Of a stretch of DNA of 64,000 bases, positions 8,494-18,055 are shown piece by piece. The position numbers were made by a program, and so were the translations under genes. The DNA comes from Salmonella enterica subsp. enterica serovar Choleraesuis. GTDB lineage: Bacteria; Pseudomonadota; Gammaproteobacteria; Enterobacterales; Enterobacteriaceae. Within the stretch, counting starts at the first letter, position 1, and each line of letters begins with the position of its first letter. The notes beneath the pieces were generated by a model. It had not been told where the DNA came from. It saw only the letters and a list, made by a program, of their open reading frames with translations, and did no database searches. Location: NCBI GenBank assembly GCA_022846635.1, contig AP025685.1:1860001-1924000 (forward strand), read 5' to 3'.

Positions 8494-10120
8494 GACCATC
8501 ATGACTAAAAAGCGGCTGGCCGCAGTGATAATCGGTGCGCTCATGACAGGAACCGCAGCGCATGCTGCTGAAGTGCCTGCTGACGTAAAACTGGCGGAAC
8601 AACAAACATTGGTACGTAACAATGGGGCGGAGGTTCAATCGCTCGACCCTCATAAAATTGAGGGCGTTCCGGAGTCTAACGTCAGCCGCGATCTGTTTGA
8701 AGGCCTGATTATTAGTAATACCGAAGGCCATCCGATTCCTGGCGTTGCTGAGAAGTGGGAAAACCAAGATTTTAAAGTCTGGACTTTCCACCTGCGTAAA
8801 GACGCTAAATGGTCAAATGGTGAGCCGGTTACCGCTCAGGATTTCGTTTATAGCTGGCAGCGCCTGGCCGATCCTAATACCGCTTCACCTTATGAAAGCT
8901 ATCTGCAATATGGTCACCTGGTTAATATTGACGATATTATCGCCAACAAAAAGCCGGCTTCCAGCCTGGGGGTGAAAGCGCTTGATGATCATACTCTGGA
9001 AGTTACCCTTAGCGAGCCGGTGCCCTATTTTTATAAGCTGTTGATTCACCCATCTATGTCGCCGGTACCAAAAGCGGCGATTGAAAAACATGGTGATGCC
9101 TGGACCCAGCCGGCCAATATTGTGACTAACGGCGCTTATAAACTTAAATCCTGGGTGGTTAATGAGCGTATGGTTCTGGAACGTAATCCTCAATATTGGG
9201 ATAACGCCAAAACGGTTATTAACCAGGTGACTTATCTGCCAATTTCCTCCGAAGTTACTGACGTTAACCGTTTCCGCAGTGGCGAAGTGGATATGACCTA
9301 TAATCAGCTGCCGATTGAGATGTTCGACAAGCTGAAAAAAGAGATCCCTCAACAGGTACATGTTGACCCGTATCTGTGTACCTATTACTACGAAATTAAT
9401 AATCAGAAGGCACCGTTTAACGATCCTCGCGTACGTGCAGCGCTTAAGCTGGGGCTGGATCGCGATATTATCGTTAATAAAGTGAAGCGTCAGGGCGATC
9501 TGCCGGCATATAGCTATACGCCGCCTTACACCGATGGTATGCAGCTGGATAAACCGGAGTGGATGAACTGGACTCAGCAGAAGCGCAATGAAGAAGCCAA
9601 AAAACTGCTGGCCGAGGCGGGTTACACCAAAGATAAACCTCTGAGCTTCGATCTACTTTACAACACTTCCGATCTGCATAAAAAACTGGCGATTGCCGCA
9701 TCTTCGCTGTGGCGTAATAACATTGGCGTGAACGTTAAGCTGCGTAATGAAGAGTGGAAAACCTTCCTTGATACCCGCCACCAGGGGAACTTCGACGTTG
9801 CTCGCGCCGGATGGTGTGCCGACTATAACGAGCCGACTTCATTCCTGAATACCATGCTGTCTGGAAGCTCAAATAATACTTCACATTATAAAAGCCCGGC
9901 GTTCGACAAAATAATGGCCGAAACGCTGAAAGTGAAGGATGAGGCGGCGCGCGCTGCGCTGTACAATAAGGCGGAACAGCAGTTGGATAAAGACTCGGTT
10001 ATTGTTCCGGTTTATTACTATATCAGCGCCCGGCTAGTGAAGCCTTGGGTGGGGGGATACACCGGTAAAGATCCGCAGGACAATATCTACGTTAAAGATC
10101 TGTACATTATTAAACACTAA
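8492..10120 (+). CDS. oppA: Periplasmic oligopeptide-binding protein OppA
   Basis: OppA captures peptides of about two to five residues in the periplasm and delivers them to the OppBCDF transporter. From the ATG at 8492 the protein has 542 residues, against 543 in E. coli. That start has CGGAG ten bases upstream and gives a normal signal peptide of about 25 residues ending TAAHA before AEVPAD. An upstream ATG at 8426 in the same frame would bury the signal peptide. The solute-binding type 5 family signature region NNGAEVQSLDPHKIEGVPES follows the mature N-terminus. The peptide-binding stretch VDPYLCTYYYEINNQ and RAGWCADYNEP are conserved. It is the first gene of oppABCDF. Confidence 0.97.
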   Translation: MTIMTKKRLAAVIIGALMTGTAAHAAEVPADVKLAEQQTLVRNNGAEVQSLDPHKIEGVPESNVSRDLFEGLIISNTEGHPIPGVAEKWENQDFKVWTFHLRKDAKWSNGEPVTAQDFVYSWQRLADPNTASPYESYLQYGHLVNIDDIIANKKPASSLGVKALDDHTLEVTLSEPVPYFYKLLIHPSMSPVPKAAIEKHGDAWTQPANIVTNGAYKLKSWVVNERMVLERNPQYWDNAKTVINQVTYLPISSEVTDVNRFRSGEVDMTYNQLPIEMFDKLKKEIPQQVHVDPYLCTYYYEINNQKAPFNDPRVRAALKLGLDRDIIVNKVKRQGDLPAYSYTPPYTDGMQLDKPEWMNWTQQKRNEEAKKLLAEAGYTKDKPLSFDLLYNTSDLHKKLAIAASSLWRNNIGVNVKLRNEEWKTFLDTRHQGNFDVARAGWCADYNEPTSFLNTMLSGSSNNTSHYKSPAFDKIMAETLKVKDEAARAALYNKAEQQLDKDSVIVPVYYYISARLVKPWVGGYTGKDPQDNIYVKDLYIIKH

Positions 10121-10129
10121 TGGCATCAG

Positions 10130-10150
10130 GCGGGGCGCAAGGCGTCCCGC
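10130..10150 (+). other. Intercistronic oppA-oppB hairpin
   Basis: GCGGGGCGC (10130-10138) pairs with GCGTCCCGC (10142-10150), nine pairs including one G-T, with an AAG loop and no T run. Its place right after oppA fits a 3'-stabilising or partial-termination hairpin that keeps the binding protein in excess of the membrane parts. That role is inferred. Confidence 0.6.
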
Positions 10151-10197
10151 AGTGTCTGAATCTGTGATAGCAAGGCACCGGCCATGAAGGTACCGCA

Positions 10198-11118
10198 ATG
10201 TTGAAATTTATTCTCCGGCGTTGTCTGGAAGCAATTCCCACACTTTTTATTCTAATAACTATCTCATTTTTTATGATGCGCCTTGCCCCCGGTAGCCCGT
10301 TTACCGGCGAGCGTAATTTACCGCCGGAAGTCATGGCGAATATTGAAGCTAAGTACCACCTTAATGACCCTATTCTGGTGCAATACGGCAACTACCTAAA
10401 GCAGTTGTTGCATGGTGATTTTGGCCCTTCCTTTAAATATAAGGATTACACGGTTAATGATCTGGTAGCTGCATCGTTCCCGGTGTCGGCAAAGCTTGGG
10501 GCCGCAGCCTTTATTATGGCGATGATATTCGGCATTGGTGCCGGAGTAATAGCCGCTTTAAAACAAAATACTCGTTGGGATTATACGGTGATGGGGCTGG
10601 CAATGACCGGGGTGGTTATCCCTAGTTTTGTGGTCGCACCTTTGCTGGTTTTAGTTTTCGCTATCACGCTGCAATGGCTGCCTGGCGGCGGCTGGAACGG
10701 CGGGGCACCGAAATTTATGATCCTGCCTATGGTGGCGCTGTCCCTCGCCTATATCGCCAGTATTGCGCGTATTACCCGTGGCTCAATGATAGAAGTGTTG
10801 CACTCTAACTTTGTACGTACCGCCAGGGCGAAAGGATTGCCGATGCGCCGCATTATTCTGCGGCATGCGCTCAAGCCTGCATTGCTCCCGGTACTTTCTT
10901 ATATGGGACCGGCATTTGTAGGCATCATTACTGGCTCAATGGTTATTGAAACTATTTTTGGCCTGCCGGGTATTGGCCAGCTGTTTGTAAACGGAGCACT
11001 GAATCGCGACTATTCGCTAGTGCTTAGTTTGACCATTTTAGTTGGGGCATTAACCATTTTGTTTAATGCCATTGTCGATGTGCTGTATGCGCTGATCGAC
11101 CCGAAAATCCGCTATTGA
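10198..11118 (+). CDS. oppB: Oligopeptide ABC transporter permease OppB
   Basis: OppB is one of two inner-membrane permease subunits of the oligopeptide importer. The 306 residues equal the family length. The N-terminus MLKFILRRCLEAIPTLFILI is a typical first membrane segment for the DppB/OppB family. The cytoplasmic EAA loop, which docks the ATPases, is seen around TARAKGLPMRRIILRHALK. The ATG is preceded by GAAGG at a suitable distance. The gene follows oppA after a 77-base gap with a hairpin and precedes oppC by 13 bases. It differs from sapB, the paralogue at 60 kb. Confidence 0.97.
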   Translation: MLKFILRRCLEAIPTLFILITISFFMMRLAPGSPFTGERNLPPEVMANIEAKYHLNDPILVQYGNYLKQLLHGDFGPSFKYKDYTVNDLVAASFPVSAKLGAAAFIMAMIFGIGAGVIAALKQNTRWDYTVMGLAMTGVVIPSFVVAPLLVLVFAITLQWLPGGGWNGGAPKFMILPMVALSLAYIASIARITRGSMIEVLHSNFVRTARAKGLPMRRIILRHALKPALLPVLSYMGPAFVGIITGSMVIETIFGLPGIGQLFVNGALNRDYSLVLSLTILVGALTILFNAIVDVLYALIDPKIRY

Positions 11119-11131
11119 GCCGGGGTGAAAT

Positions 11132-12040
11132 ATGATGTTAAGCAAGCGCAATAGCGAATTGGTTGAGCAGTTTAGTGAACAGCTGGACGTTGAGGGGCGC
11201 AGTTTGTGGCAGGATGCGCGGCGTCGCTTTGTGCAAAACCGCGCCGCAGTGACCAGCCTGGTTATCCTGGCCCTGATAGCGCTGTTTGTGACGGTGGCTC
11301 CGTGGCTCTCTTCCTTTACTTATTTCGATACCGATTGGGGCATGATGTCCAGTGCTCCGGATATGGAGTCCGGACACTATTTTGGCACCGACTCTTCGGG
11401 GCGCGATCTGTTGGTACGGGTGGCTATCGGTGGGCGTATTTCTCTTATGGTCGGTATTGCCGCGGCGCTGGTGGCTGTTGTGGTCGGGACGCTTTATGGC
11501 TCACTGTCTGGATATTTAGGCGGGCGGGTTGATTCAGTGATGATGCGTCTGCTGGAGATACTCAACTCTTTTCCATTTATGTTCTTCGTTATTCTGCTGG
11601 TCACCTTCTTTGGTCAAAATATCCTGCTAATTTTCGTAGCAATCGGCATGGTGTCCTGGCTGGATATGGCGCGTATCGTGCGTGGACAGACGCTGAGCCT
11701 TAAGAGTAAAGAGTTCATTGAGGCCGCCCAGGTCGGTGGCGTTTCCACCAGAAAAATCATTACCCGCCATATTGTTCCCAATGTACTGGGCGTCGTGGTG
11801 GTGTATGCCTCGCTGCTGGTACCGAGCATGATTTTGTTTGAATCCTTCCTGAGTTTTCTTGGACTGGGTACCCAGGAGCCTTTAAGCAGTTGGGGGGCTC
11901 TGTTAAGCGATGGCGCTAATTCCATGGAGGTTTCTCCCTGGCTACTGCTGTTCCCGGCCGGTTTCCTGGTGGTAACCCTATTTTGTTTTAACTTTATCGG
12001 CGACGGCCTGCGCGATGCGCTTGACCCGAAAGATCGCTAA
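11132..12040 (+). CDS. oppC: Oligopeptide ABC transporter permease OppC
   Basis: OppC is the second permease subunit. The 302 residues equal E. coli OppC. The cytoplasmic N-terminal extension (residues about 1-40, with [13 protein letters not shown]) precedes the first membrane segment. The periplasmic stretch [14 protein letters not shown] is a family hallmark, and the EAA loop is around [20 protein letters not shown]. It ends in [13 protein letters not shown], the usual C-terminus for this family. The start is the first of two adjacent ATG codons. OppD follows after 11 bases with AAGGAG overlapping the oppC end. Confidence 0.97.
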   Translation: MMLSKRNSELVEQFSEQLDVEGRSLWQDARRRFVQNRAAVTSLVILALIALFVTVAPWLSSFTYFDTDWGMMSSAPDMESGHYFGTDSSGRDLLVRVAIGGRISLMVGIAAALVAVVVGTLYGSLSGYLGGRVDSVMMRLLEILNSFPFMFFVILLVTFFGQNILLIFVAIGMVSWLDMARIVRGQTLSLKSKEFIEAAQVGGVSTRKIITRHIVPNVLGVVVVYASLLVPSMILFESFLSFLGLGTQEPLSSWGALLSDGANSMEVSPWLLLFPAGFLVVTLFCFNFIGDGLRDALDPKDR

Positions 12041-12051
12041 GGAGCCTCTGG

Positions 12052-13062
12052 ATGACTATGCATAAAGCAAGCGCTCCTCTGGATATCAGCACCGGGCAAC
12101 CGCTGCTGGATGTAAACGCGCTACGGGTAACGTTTAAAACACCAGACGGCGATGTGACCGCGGTGAACGATCTCAGTTTTAGCCTGCGTGCCGGTGAGAC
12201 ACTGGGGATTGTTGGGGAGTCCGGCTCAGGGAAGTCGCAGACTGCATTTGCGCTGATGGGGCTGCTGGCGCCCAATGGTCGGATTGATGGTTCTGCCATA
12301 TTCAATGGTCAGCAGTTATTAAATCTGCCTGAGGCGGAATTAAATCGCCTGCGCGCTCAGAAAATATCGATGATTTTTCAGGACCCCATGACCTCGCTGA
12401 ACCCTTATATGAAAGTAGGGGAGCAGCTAATGGAGGTGCTGACGCTGCATAAAAAAATGAGCCGCGCTCAGGCTTTTGATGCATCGTTGAAAATGCTGGA
12501 TGCGGTAAAAATGCCCGAGGCGCGTAAGCGAATGTCTATGTATCCGCACGAGTTTTCTGGCGGTATGCGCCAAAGGGTTATGATTGCCATGGCGCTGTTG
12601 TGCCGTCCGGAACTGCTTATTGCCGATGAGCCAACCACCGCGCTGGATGTGACGGTTCAGGCTCAGATAATGACGCTGCTAAATGAGCTTAAGCGTGAAT
12701 TCAACACCGCTATTATTATGATCACCCACGATTTAGGCGTAGTGGCCGGTATTTGCGATAAGGTCTTAGTGATGTATGCCGGGCGCACTATGGAATATGG
12801 CAGCGCCAGAGATGTGTTTTATCAACCTACTCATCCTTATTCTCAGGGGCTGCTTAACGCCGTTCCGCGCCTTGATAGTGAAGAGGATGCGTTGCAAACC
12901 ATTCCAGGAAACCCACCTAACTTACTACGGCTCCCGCAAGGCTGTCCTTTCCAGCCGCGTTGCCCCCATGCCGCTGAACTCTGCGGCAGTACGCCGCCGT
13001 TGGAGACTTTTGGCACCGGCCGCCTGCGCGCCTGCTTCAAAACTCCGGAGGAACTGGTATGA
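12052..13062 (+). CDS. oppD: Oligopeptide ABC transporter ATPase OppD
   Basis: OppD is one of two different ATPases that drive peptide import. The 336 residues compare with 337 in E. coli. The Walker A motif is GESGSGKS near residues 56-63. Q-loop [10 protein letters not shown], signature FSGGMRQR, Walker [13 protein letters not shown] and the switch His in MITHDLG are all present. The C-terminal oligopeptide/dipeptide extension has the Cys-rich [11 protein letters not shown] segment, which in related subunits holds an iron-sulfur cluster. AAGGAG lies seven bases before the ATG. The stop overlaps the oppF start by four bases (ATGA), indicating translational coupling. Confidence 0.97.
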   Translation: MTMHKASAPLDISTGQPLLDVNALRVTFKTPDGDVTAVNDLSFSLRAGETLGIVGESGSGKSQTAFALMGLLAPNGRIDGSAIFNGQQLLNLPEAELNRLRAQKISMIFQDPMTSLNPYMKVGEQLMEVLTLHKKMSRAQAFDASLKMLDAVKMPEARKRMSMYPHEFSGGMRQRVMIAMALLCRPELLIADEPTTALDVTVQAQIMTLLNELKREFNTAIIMITHDLGVVAGICDKVLVMYAGRTMEYGSARDVFYQPTHPYSQGLLNAVPRLDSEEDALQTIPGNPPNLLRLPQGCPFQPRCPHAAELCGSTPPLETFGTGRLRACFKTPEELV

Positions 13063-14051
13063 GTGAACAAAATGTTCTGCTGGAGATTTCCGACCTTAAA
13101 GTGCACTTCAATATTAAGGACGGTAAGCATATGTTCTGGCAGGCACCGAAAACCCTAAAAGCGGTTGATGGTGTTACGCTGAGACTGTATCAGGGCGAAA
13201 CGCTGGGAGTCGTTGGGGAGTCCGGGTGCGGGAAGTCGACCCTGGCGCGTGCGCTCATTGGGCTGGTGCCAGCCACCTCCGGGCGTGTCGCCTGGCTGGG
13301 GCGCGATCTTACCGGGCTTTCGGCCAACGAATGGCGCAGCGTTCGCAGCGATATACAGATGATATTCCAGGACCCGCTGGCTTCGCTCAACCCGCGTATG
13401 ACCATTGGTGAGATTATTGCCGAGCCGCTGCGTACCTATCATCCAAAGATGAAACGTGCGGAGATTCAGGACAAAGTTAAGGCAATGATGCTGAAGGTCG
13501 GGCTGTTGCCGAATCTGATTAACCGCTATCCACACGAATTTTCTGGTGGTCAGTGTCAGCGTATTGGTATTGCACGAGCGCTGATTCTGGAGCCGAAGTT
13601 GGTAATCTGTGATGAGCCCGTATCGGCACTGGATGTTTCGATTCAGGCGCAGGTAGTGAATTTATTGCAGCAATTGCAGCGTGAAATGGGGCTGTCGCTG
13701 ATTTTTATCGCCCACGATCTGGCGGTTGTGAAGCACATTTCTGACCGGGTGCTGGTGATGTATTTAGGCCATGCGGTTGAGCTTGGCACTTACGATGAGG
13801 TGTACCATAACCCGCTGCATCCCTACACCCGAGCGTTGATGTCGGCGGTGCCGGTACCTGACCCGGATAAAGAGCGCAATAAACAGATAGAGTTACTGGA
13901 GGGAGAGTTGCCGTCCCCCATCAATCCGCCTTCCGGTTGTGTATTTCGTACCCGATGCCCGCAGGCTGGCCCGGAGTGCGCGCAAACCAGGCCGCTGCTG
14001 GAAGGCAGTTTCCGCCATGCGGTTTCCTGCCTCAAGGCTGATCCACTATAA
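13059..14051 (+). CDS. oppF: Oligopeptide ABC transporter ATPase OppF
   Basis: OppF is the partner ATPase of OppD. The 330 residues are slightly shorter than E. coli OppF (334). It has Walker [10 protein letters not shown], signature FSGGQCQR, Walker [13 protein letters not shown] and switch FIAHDLA. The C-terminal extension carries [14 protein letters not shown], again with the conserved cysteines. The start overlaps the oppD stop. The operon ends here with a strong bidirectional terminator shared with the converging yciU. Confidence 0.97.
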   Translation: MSEQNVLLEISDLKVHFNIKDGKHMFWQAPKTLKAVDGVTLRLYQGETLGVVGESGCGKSTLARALIGLVPATSGRVAWLGRDLTGLSANEWRSVRSDIQMIFQDPLASLNPRMTIGEIIAEPLRTYHPKMKRAEIQDKVKAMMLKVGLLPNLINRYPHEFSGGQCQRIGIARALILEPKLVICDEPVSALDVSIQAQVVNLLQQLQREMGLSLIFIAHDLAVVKHISDRVLVMYLGHAVELGTYDEVYHNPLHPYTRALMSAVPVPDPDKERNKQIELLEGELPSPINPPSGCVFRTRCPQAGPECAQTRPLLEGSFRHAVSCLKADPL

Positions 14052-14061
14052 ACTCTTAGTA

Positions 14062-14096
14062 ATAAAAAACCGGTCATTAATGACCGGTTTTTTTTA
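14062..14096. terminator. Bidirectional terminator between oppF and yciU
   Basis: AAACCGGTCA and TGACCGGTTT form a 10-bp stem with a TTAA loop, flanked by an A run on the left and a T run on the right. It can end oppF transcripts on + and yciU transcripts on -. Confidence 0.93.
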
Positions 14097-14111
14097 AGCT
14101 ACATGCTAGCC

Positions 14112-14441
14112 TTATTCGCGCCACAGAATATGGCACAGCTTGTGGCTTTTTTCACGACATAACAGAACCCGGGCGAAGACGTCATTGATTTCGCCACCGT
14201 CCTCATCCGCCAGGCCAATCACGACTTCGGCGAAGAAATCAGGGTTGATATCAAAATCAACGTGCTGTTCCCACTCTTCAGACGGATCGAATAGCTCTGC
14301 GCCACCGCGTTCTTCAAACTGCAAATTGAAAAGAATAATATCTGCCGGATCGAGATTGTCGCCCGCCAGTTCAAGGAAGATATCATAGGCCTGATCGAGC
14401 GTTTCATCTTCGGTCAGGCGATTATTTAAATCCATATCCAT
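14112..14441 (-). CDS. yciU: HI1450-family dsDNA-mimic protein YciU
   Basis: YciU is a small, very acidic protein of the DUF440/HI1450 family. The family is thought to mimic the charge surface of double-stranded DNA and sequester a DNA-binding partner, with HU suggested for the Haemophilus protein. All 109 residues align with E. coli YciU, from [15 protein letters not shown] to the C-terminal CHILWRE. Acidic residues dominate. It lies 38 bases downstream of clsA on the same strand, so it may be cotranscribed with it, and it ends at the bidirectional terminator. Family identity is firm; the biological role is not settled. Confidence 0.93.
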   Translation of the reverse strand: MDMDLNNRLTEDETLDQAYDIFLELAGDNLDPADIILFNLQFEERGGAELFDPSEEWEQHVDFDINPDFFAEVVIGLADEDGGEINDVFARVLLCREKSHKLCHILWRE

Positions 14442-14479
14442 ATAAGGTTTACCCTTCAGGTCAATGCATGGGGCACGTT

Positions 14480-15940
14480 TTACAGCAACGGACTAAAGAA
14501 GTAAAACAGTCGCTCGATAATGCGCTGCCAAAGCGGTCGTTTCAACCACAGGCGGGCTGAAACCAGCCGTGAGCGGGAGATATAGTCATCCTGCACGGCG
14601 GCCAGATCGCTGCCGAACCCATCGTCATCAATAACCAGCGTTATTTCAAAATTCAGCCACAGGCTGCGCATATCGAGATTCACGGTGCCGACCAGCGCCA
14701 GTTGCCCATCAACCAGCACGCTTTTGGTATGCAGCAGGCCACCTTCGAATTGATATATTTTTACTCCGGCTGCCAGTAGTTCGGTAAAAAAGGCGCGGCT
14801 GGCCCAGCCAACTAATAGCGAATCGTTTTTGCGCGGAATGATAATGCTGACATCCACGCCACGCTGAGCCGCGGTACAGATAGCATGCAGTAAGTCGTCG
14901 CTGGGTACGAAGTAGGGGGTGGTCATAACCAGACATTCGCGCGCGGCATAAACGGATGTCAGCAACGCCTGGTGAATTAAATCCTCCGGAAAACCCGGCC
15001 CCGAGGCGATAGTCTGAATGGTATGTCCGGTAGCCTGCTCAAAAGGCATCACTACACTGTCTGGAGCCGGGGGCAGTATGCGTTTTCCGGTCTCTATCTC
15101 CCAGTCGCAAGAGTAGATAACACCCATCGAGGTAGCGATTGGTCCTTCCATGCGCGCCATAACATCAACCCACTGGCCGACTCCTGCATCCTGCTTAAAA
15201 AAGCGCGGATCGACCATATTCATACTGCCGGTGTAGGCGATGTAATTGTCGATGAGCACCATTTTACGGTGCTGCCGTAAGTCCATGCGGCGGAAGAACA
15301 CGCGCATCAGGTTTACTTTTAACGCTTCAACTACTTCAACGCCGGCATTGCGCATCATGCGCGCCCAGGGGCTGCGAAAGAACGCGACACTGCCGGCAGA
15401 ATCCAGCAACAGGCGGCAGTGAATACCGCGCCGGGCAGCGGCCATGAGCGATTCTGCCACTTTGTCGGCCAAACCTCCTGGCTGCCAGATGTAAAACACC
15501 ATTTCAATGTTACTGCGCGCCAGCTGGATATCGCGAATCAGTGCCTGCATAACGTCGTCGGAGGCGGTAAGTAATTGCAGTTGATTACCCTTAACCCCGG
15601 CGATTCCCTGGCGGCGTTCACATAGCTGAAATAGAGAGCTGGCGACTTCACTGGTCTCTGTCGCGAAAATATGACGGCTGGCGCGTAGGTTGGTGAGCCA
15701 TTTGGCGGTCGACGGCCACATGGCCCGCGCCCGCTCGGCACGCCTTTTGCCCAGGTGTAGCTCCCCGAGAGACAGATAGGCGACGATACCAACCAGCGGC
15801 AGAATATAAATGATAAGCAACCATGCCATGGCCGATGGAACCGTCCTGCGTTTCATCAATACCCTGAGGGTGATACCGGCTATCAGCAGCCAGTACCCCA
15901 AAACAAGCATCCAACTCACCACGGTGTAGAAGGTTGTCAT
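14480..15940 (-). CDS. clsA: Cardiolipin synthase A
   Basis: ClsA condenses two phosphatidylglycerol molecules into cardiolipin and glycerol at the inner membrane. The 486 residues equal E. coli ClsA. Two N-terminal membrane segments (about 1-60) are followed by two phospholipase D domains, each with an HKD motif: [18 protein letters not shown] near residue 220 and [18 protein letters not shown] near 400. The C-terminus ends in a hydrophobic FYFFSPLL. The gene is divergent from yciY and followed by yciU. It is the osmotically responsive main cardiolipin synthase in E. coli, rather than ClsB or ClsC, judged by length and the membrane anchor. Confidence 0.96.
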   Translation of the reverse strand: MTTFYTVVSWMLVLGYWLLIAGITLRVLMKRRTVPSAMAWLLIIYILPLVGIVAYLSLGELHLGKRRAERARAMWPSTAKWLTNLRASRHIFATETSEVASSLFQLCERRQGIAGVKGNQLQLLTASDDVMQALIRDIQLARSNIEMVFYIWQPGGLADKVAESLMAAARRGIHCRLLLDSAGSVAFFRSPWARMMRNAGVEVVEALKVNLMRVFFRRMDLRQHRKMVLIDNYIAYTGSMNMVDPRFFKQDAGVGQWVDVMARMEGPIATSMGVIYSCDWEIETGKRILPPAPDSVVMPFEQATGHTIQTIASGPGFPEDLIHQALLTSVYAARECLVMTTPYFVPSDDLLHAICTAAQRGVDVSIIIPRKNDSLLVGWASRAFFTELLAAGVKIYQFEGGLLHTKSVLVDGQLALVGTVNLDMRSLWLNFEITLVIDDDGFGSDLAAVQDDYISRSRLVSARLWLKRPLWQRIIERLFYFFSPLL

Positions 15941-16087
15941 ATAGAGTCAAAATCCCGTTGATTCCCTTGTCGTTATGAGTGTACGCATAACGAACAGGAG
16001 TGAAAACCCGCCAGAGGAGAAAAGCGCTGGTCTGAGGCCAGTTTAGGCATATAATGACTCGTCGGATTAGAAAACAGAGTAGTGACC

Positions 16088-16264
16088 ATGAGACGTAGTA
16101 GAACGGAAGTCGGCCGCTGGAGGATGTTGCGCCAGAGCCAGCGTCGGAGAGCTCGCTGGTTAGAGGCTCAGTCTCGGCGCAATATGCGCATCCATTCCAT
16201 TAGGAAAAGCCTGGTACATCGCCAGCGTCATGGATTGTTATTTGCGTTGCAGGAAGAGTTCTAA
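16088..16264 (+). CDS. yciY: Small arginine-rich protein YciY
   Basis: This very basic protein matches E. coli YciY (57 residues), sharing RSRTEVGRWRM at the N-terminus and SRRNMRIHSIRK in the middle. From the ATG at 16088 it has 58 residues; a GTG at 16082 in frame would add two. The extreme Arg content suggests nucleic-acid binding, but no function is known. It is divergent from clsA and followed by its own terminator 10 bases after the stop. Confidence 0.85.
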   Translation: MRRSRTEVGRWRMLRQSQRRRARWLEAQSRRNMRIHSIRKSLVHRQRHGLLFALQEEF

Positions 16265-16272
16265 TCAAAAAC

Positions 16273-16299
16273 GGGCACCCCAGGGTGCCTGATTTTTTT
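16273..16299 (+). terminator. Intrinsic terminator of yciY
   Basis: GGCACC (16274-16279) pairs with GGTGCC (16284-16289) around a CCAG loop and is followed by TGATTTTTTTT. Confidence 0.9.
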
Positions 16300-16601
16300 T
16301 GTACGATGTTATTTCAAAGACAATGGACTTTTCCCGCTGAATATATTTTGAACGGCATGGCAATGTTGTGGCGAAATAATTTAATTAGGTTATTTTCTCC
16401 GCCGGTAGTTATTAAATAAGAAAGCCTAAACTCAATCTCTAATTATCAGACTTAGATATTTAGCAATTGATAATAACCGGCGTGATAATATCGAATTAAA
16501 AATGGCTGGGGTAGATGCTTGCGGCGACAGATTAATAAGTTATGGAGCAGGGCGTTGCGGCGACGATGCGCGCCGCAAGCGCTGTGAACCTGTAGCGGGC
16601 G
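16300..16601. other. Gene-free interval at the kch locus
   Basis: About 300 AT-rich bases lie between the yciY terminator and the converging 63-residue gene. K-12 has the potassium channel gene kch around this point; nothing resembling it is seen. A GC-rich patch at 16555-16590 lies just past the small gene's stop but forms no clear terminator. Confidence 0.5.
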
Positions 16602-16793
16602 TTACGCCTGCGTCTCAACGACGCGAGTCACCACGACTTCGGTAAGAGGTTTACCTGGCTGGTAAACGTAGGATGAGTTCTCGCGGGCAAACTGTAACGC
16701 TTCAACGCAGTTGGCGTCTAAAGTACCGTTAAACTCTTCTTCTACCGCGAGTTCCTGATCCTGAAATGAATAATAAATTCTGTACTTACGCAA
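16602..16793 (-). CDS. Unrecognised 63-residue protein
   Basis: I do not recognise this protein. The best start is a TTG at 16793, because AAGGGAGA lies seven bases upstream; a farther TTG at 16817 has no such site. The product begins MRKYRIYYSFQDQELAVEEE and ends VVVTRVVETQA. The pattern suggests two N-terminal strands, a short helix with Cys (near NCVEALQFA), then a strand-rich tail, so a small alpha/beta fold is plausible. It has no signal peptide or membrane segment. It stands alone between yciY and a second unknown gene on the same strand. Coding looks real from the strong ribosome binding site. Confidence 0.65.
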   Translation of the reverse strand: MRKYRIYYSFQDQELAVEEEFNGTLDANCVEALQFARENSSYVYQPGKPLTEVVVTRVVETQA

Positions 16794-17012
16794 AATGATT
16801 TCTCCCTTTACGACCAATATATTTCAAAAGACTTCAGGCTGTAGTAAATCATAGAACAAATACATTTACTGTGAGCGCTTTGGCATTAAGAAATTATGAT
16901 GTTCAAAAATGTGTGTCTTGAGTTTTGATGCGGTTTTGACCGGCACCGATATTTATACTGATTTGCTTTGCTTCAGGGCAAAGCCGGGCGTTATTCATTT
17001 GAAAAGTGATAA

Positions 17013-17435
17013 TTAACAGTTAATAAGCTGTTGCTGGCACAAAGACACCATCAGATTATCCAGGATAACTGCCGCCAGACGCGGGTCATCATAATTAAGA
17101 CTTTCCTGCTCAGTCTCTTCGCTAAAGCCCACGCTGCCCGTCGTGCTTAAGGTAATGCTGCTGATAAGATTGTCGGCTTCATCGTCGAATCGTAGCAAAA
17201 TCGCCGGCATCAGATGCTTATCAAAGGCAAACCTCTGGCTGCTGATAAGCTGCTTGCCCAGAAGCGGGAAGGTGATAACCAGGTCGTCATCATCAAATTT
17301 CACCTCAAGCAGGTGCGTATAAAGCGTATTTTTGCAGTGCTCATACAACCCATCTTTAATTTGTCCCAGCATCTGCTGAAGCAACGGATAATTTTCGTTC
17401 AACGCCCTGGCTATCTTCTGTGGGGTAGTTTCCAT
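17013..17435 (-). CDS. Unrecognised 140-residue acidic protein
   Basis: I do not recognise this protein. The ATG at 17435 is seven bases after AAGGA and is preferred over the ATG two codons earlier, which is too close to that site. The product is acidic and apparently cytoplasmic. It has a helical N-terminus (IARALNENYPLLQQML), a strand-rich middle with FDDDDLVITFPLL, an acidic patch RFDDEADN and a C-terminal helix ending QQQLINC. Two Cys lie near the C-terminus and one near residue 34. It lies on the same strand as the 63-residue gene, about 220 bases upstream of it. Composition resembles neighbouring genes. Confidence 0.7.
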   Translation of the reverse strand: METTPQKIARALNENYPLLQQMLGQIKDGLYEHCKNTLYTHLLEVKFDDDDLVITFPLLGKQLISSQRFAFDKHLMPAILLRFDDEADNLISSITLSTTGSVGFSEETEQESLNYDDPRLAAVILDNLMVSLCQQQLINC

Positions 17436-17609
17436 ATCCATTCCTTATTTCGGACTTAAGATTAATTAATCTGATATTACCCAGCGCTAAAAATAAAAAA
17501 TTTGACCGAAGTCACCGCGTGAAAAATTCAAAAATAGCAATTAGGCTAAATATTAGAGGGAAAGGTTAATTGTTTGGCTGCAATGAAAGTGAGAGGTTAA
17601 ATTTAATGA

Positions 17610-17637
17610 TAAAAAGACGGGCCGAGCCCGGCCCGAC
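17610..17637 (-). terminator. Intrinsic terminator of yciI
   Basis: CGGGCC (17618-17623) pairs with GGCCCG (17630-17635) around a 6-base loop. Read on the minus strand it is followed by TCTTTTT. It sits 17 bases past the yciI stop. Confidence 0.88.
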
Positions 17638-17653
17638 CTGAATGGCTGAATTA

Positions 17654-17950
17654 TTAGAAAACTTGCTTATAAGGTTTAACGCTCACCTGCTGATAAACGC
17701 CAGCGGCGACGTAAGGATCGGCATCTGCCCAGGATTTTGCCTCATCCAGGCTGGCAAATTCGGCAATAACGGTGGAGCCGGTAAAGCCGGCGCTGCCCGG
17801 ATCGGCACTATCCACCGCAGGCATTGGTCCGGCAGTCAGTAAACGACCCTCATCACGCAGCGCCTGAAGGCGTGCCAGGTGGGCCGGGCGTACCGACATT
17901 CTGTGCTCAAGGGAATTGGGTTTATCTTCAGCATAAATTACGTACAGCAA
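17654..17950 (-). CDS. yciI: YciI family protein
   Basis: YciI is a 98-residue ferredoxin-like-fold protein, the founding member of a family related to muconolactone isomerases. The His/Asp pair in the cleft suggests catalysis, but the reaction is unknown. Conserved stretches are [23 protein letters not shown] and [12 protein letters not shown]. The start is a TTG at 17950 with AAGGAG seven bases upstream; it matches the E. coli N-terminus MLYVIYA and length exactly. It is divergent from tonB and has its own terminator. Confidence 0.92.
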   Translation of the reverse strand: MLYVIYAEDKPNSLEHRMSVRPAHLARLQALRDEGRLLTAGPMPAVDSADPGSAGFTGSTVIAEFASLDEAKSWADADPYVAAGVYQQVSVKPYKQVF

Positions 17951-18055
17951 GGGAAAGCTCCTTAACCATAAAGGTGAGGGATTCAAAGTAAGGGAAAGGT
18001 GCGAGCGCTGCAATACTGAAGCTTAGAGATGGACACCTATACGCCTTCTTCTGGC

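Noticed and set aside
8201..8791. Minus-strand 196-residue frame overlapping oppA
   Set aside because: It overlaps the well-supported start and signal peptide of oppA and has odd composition.
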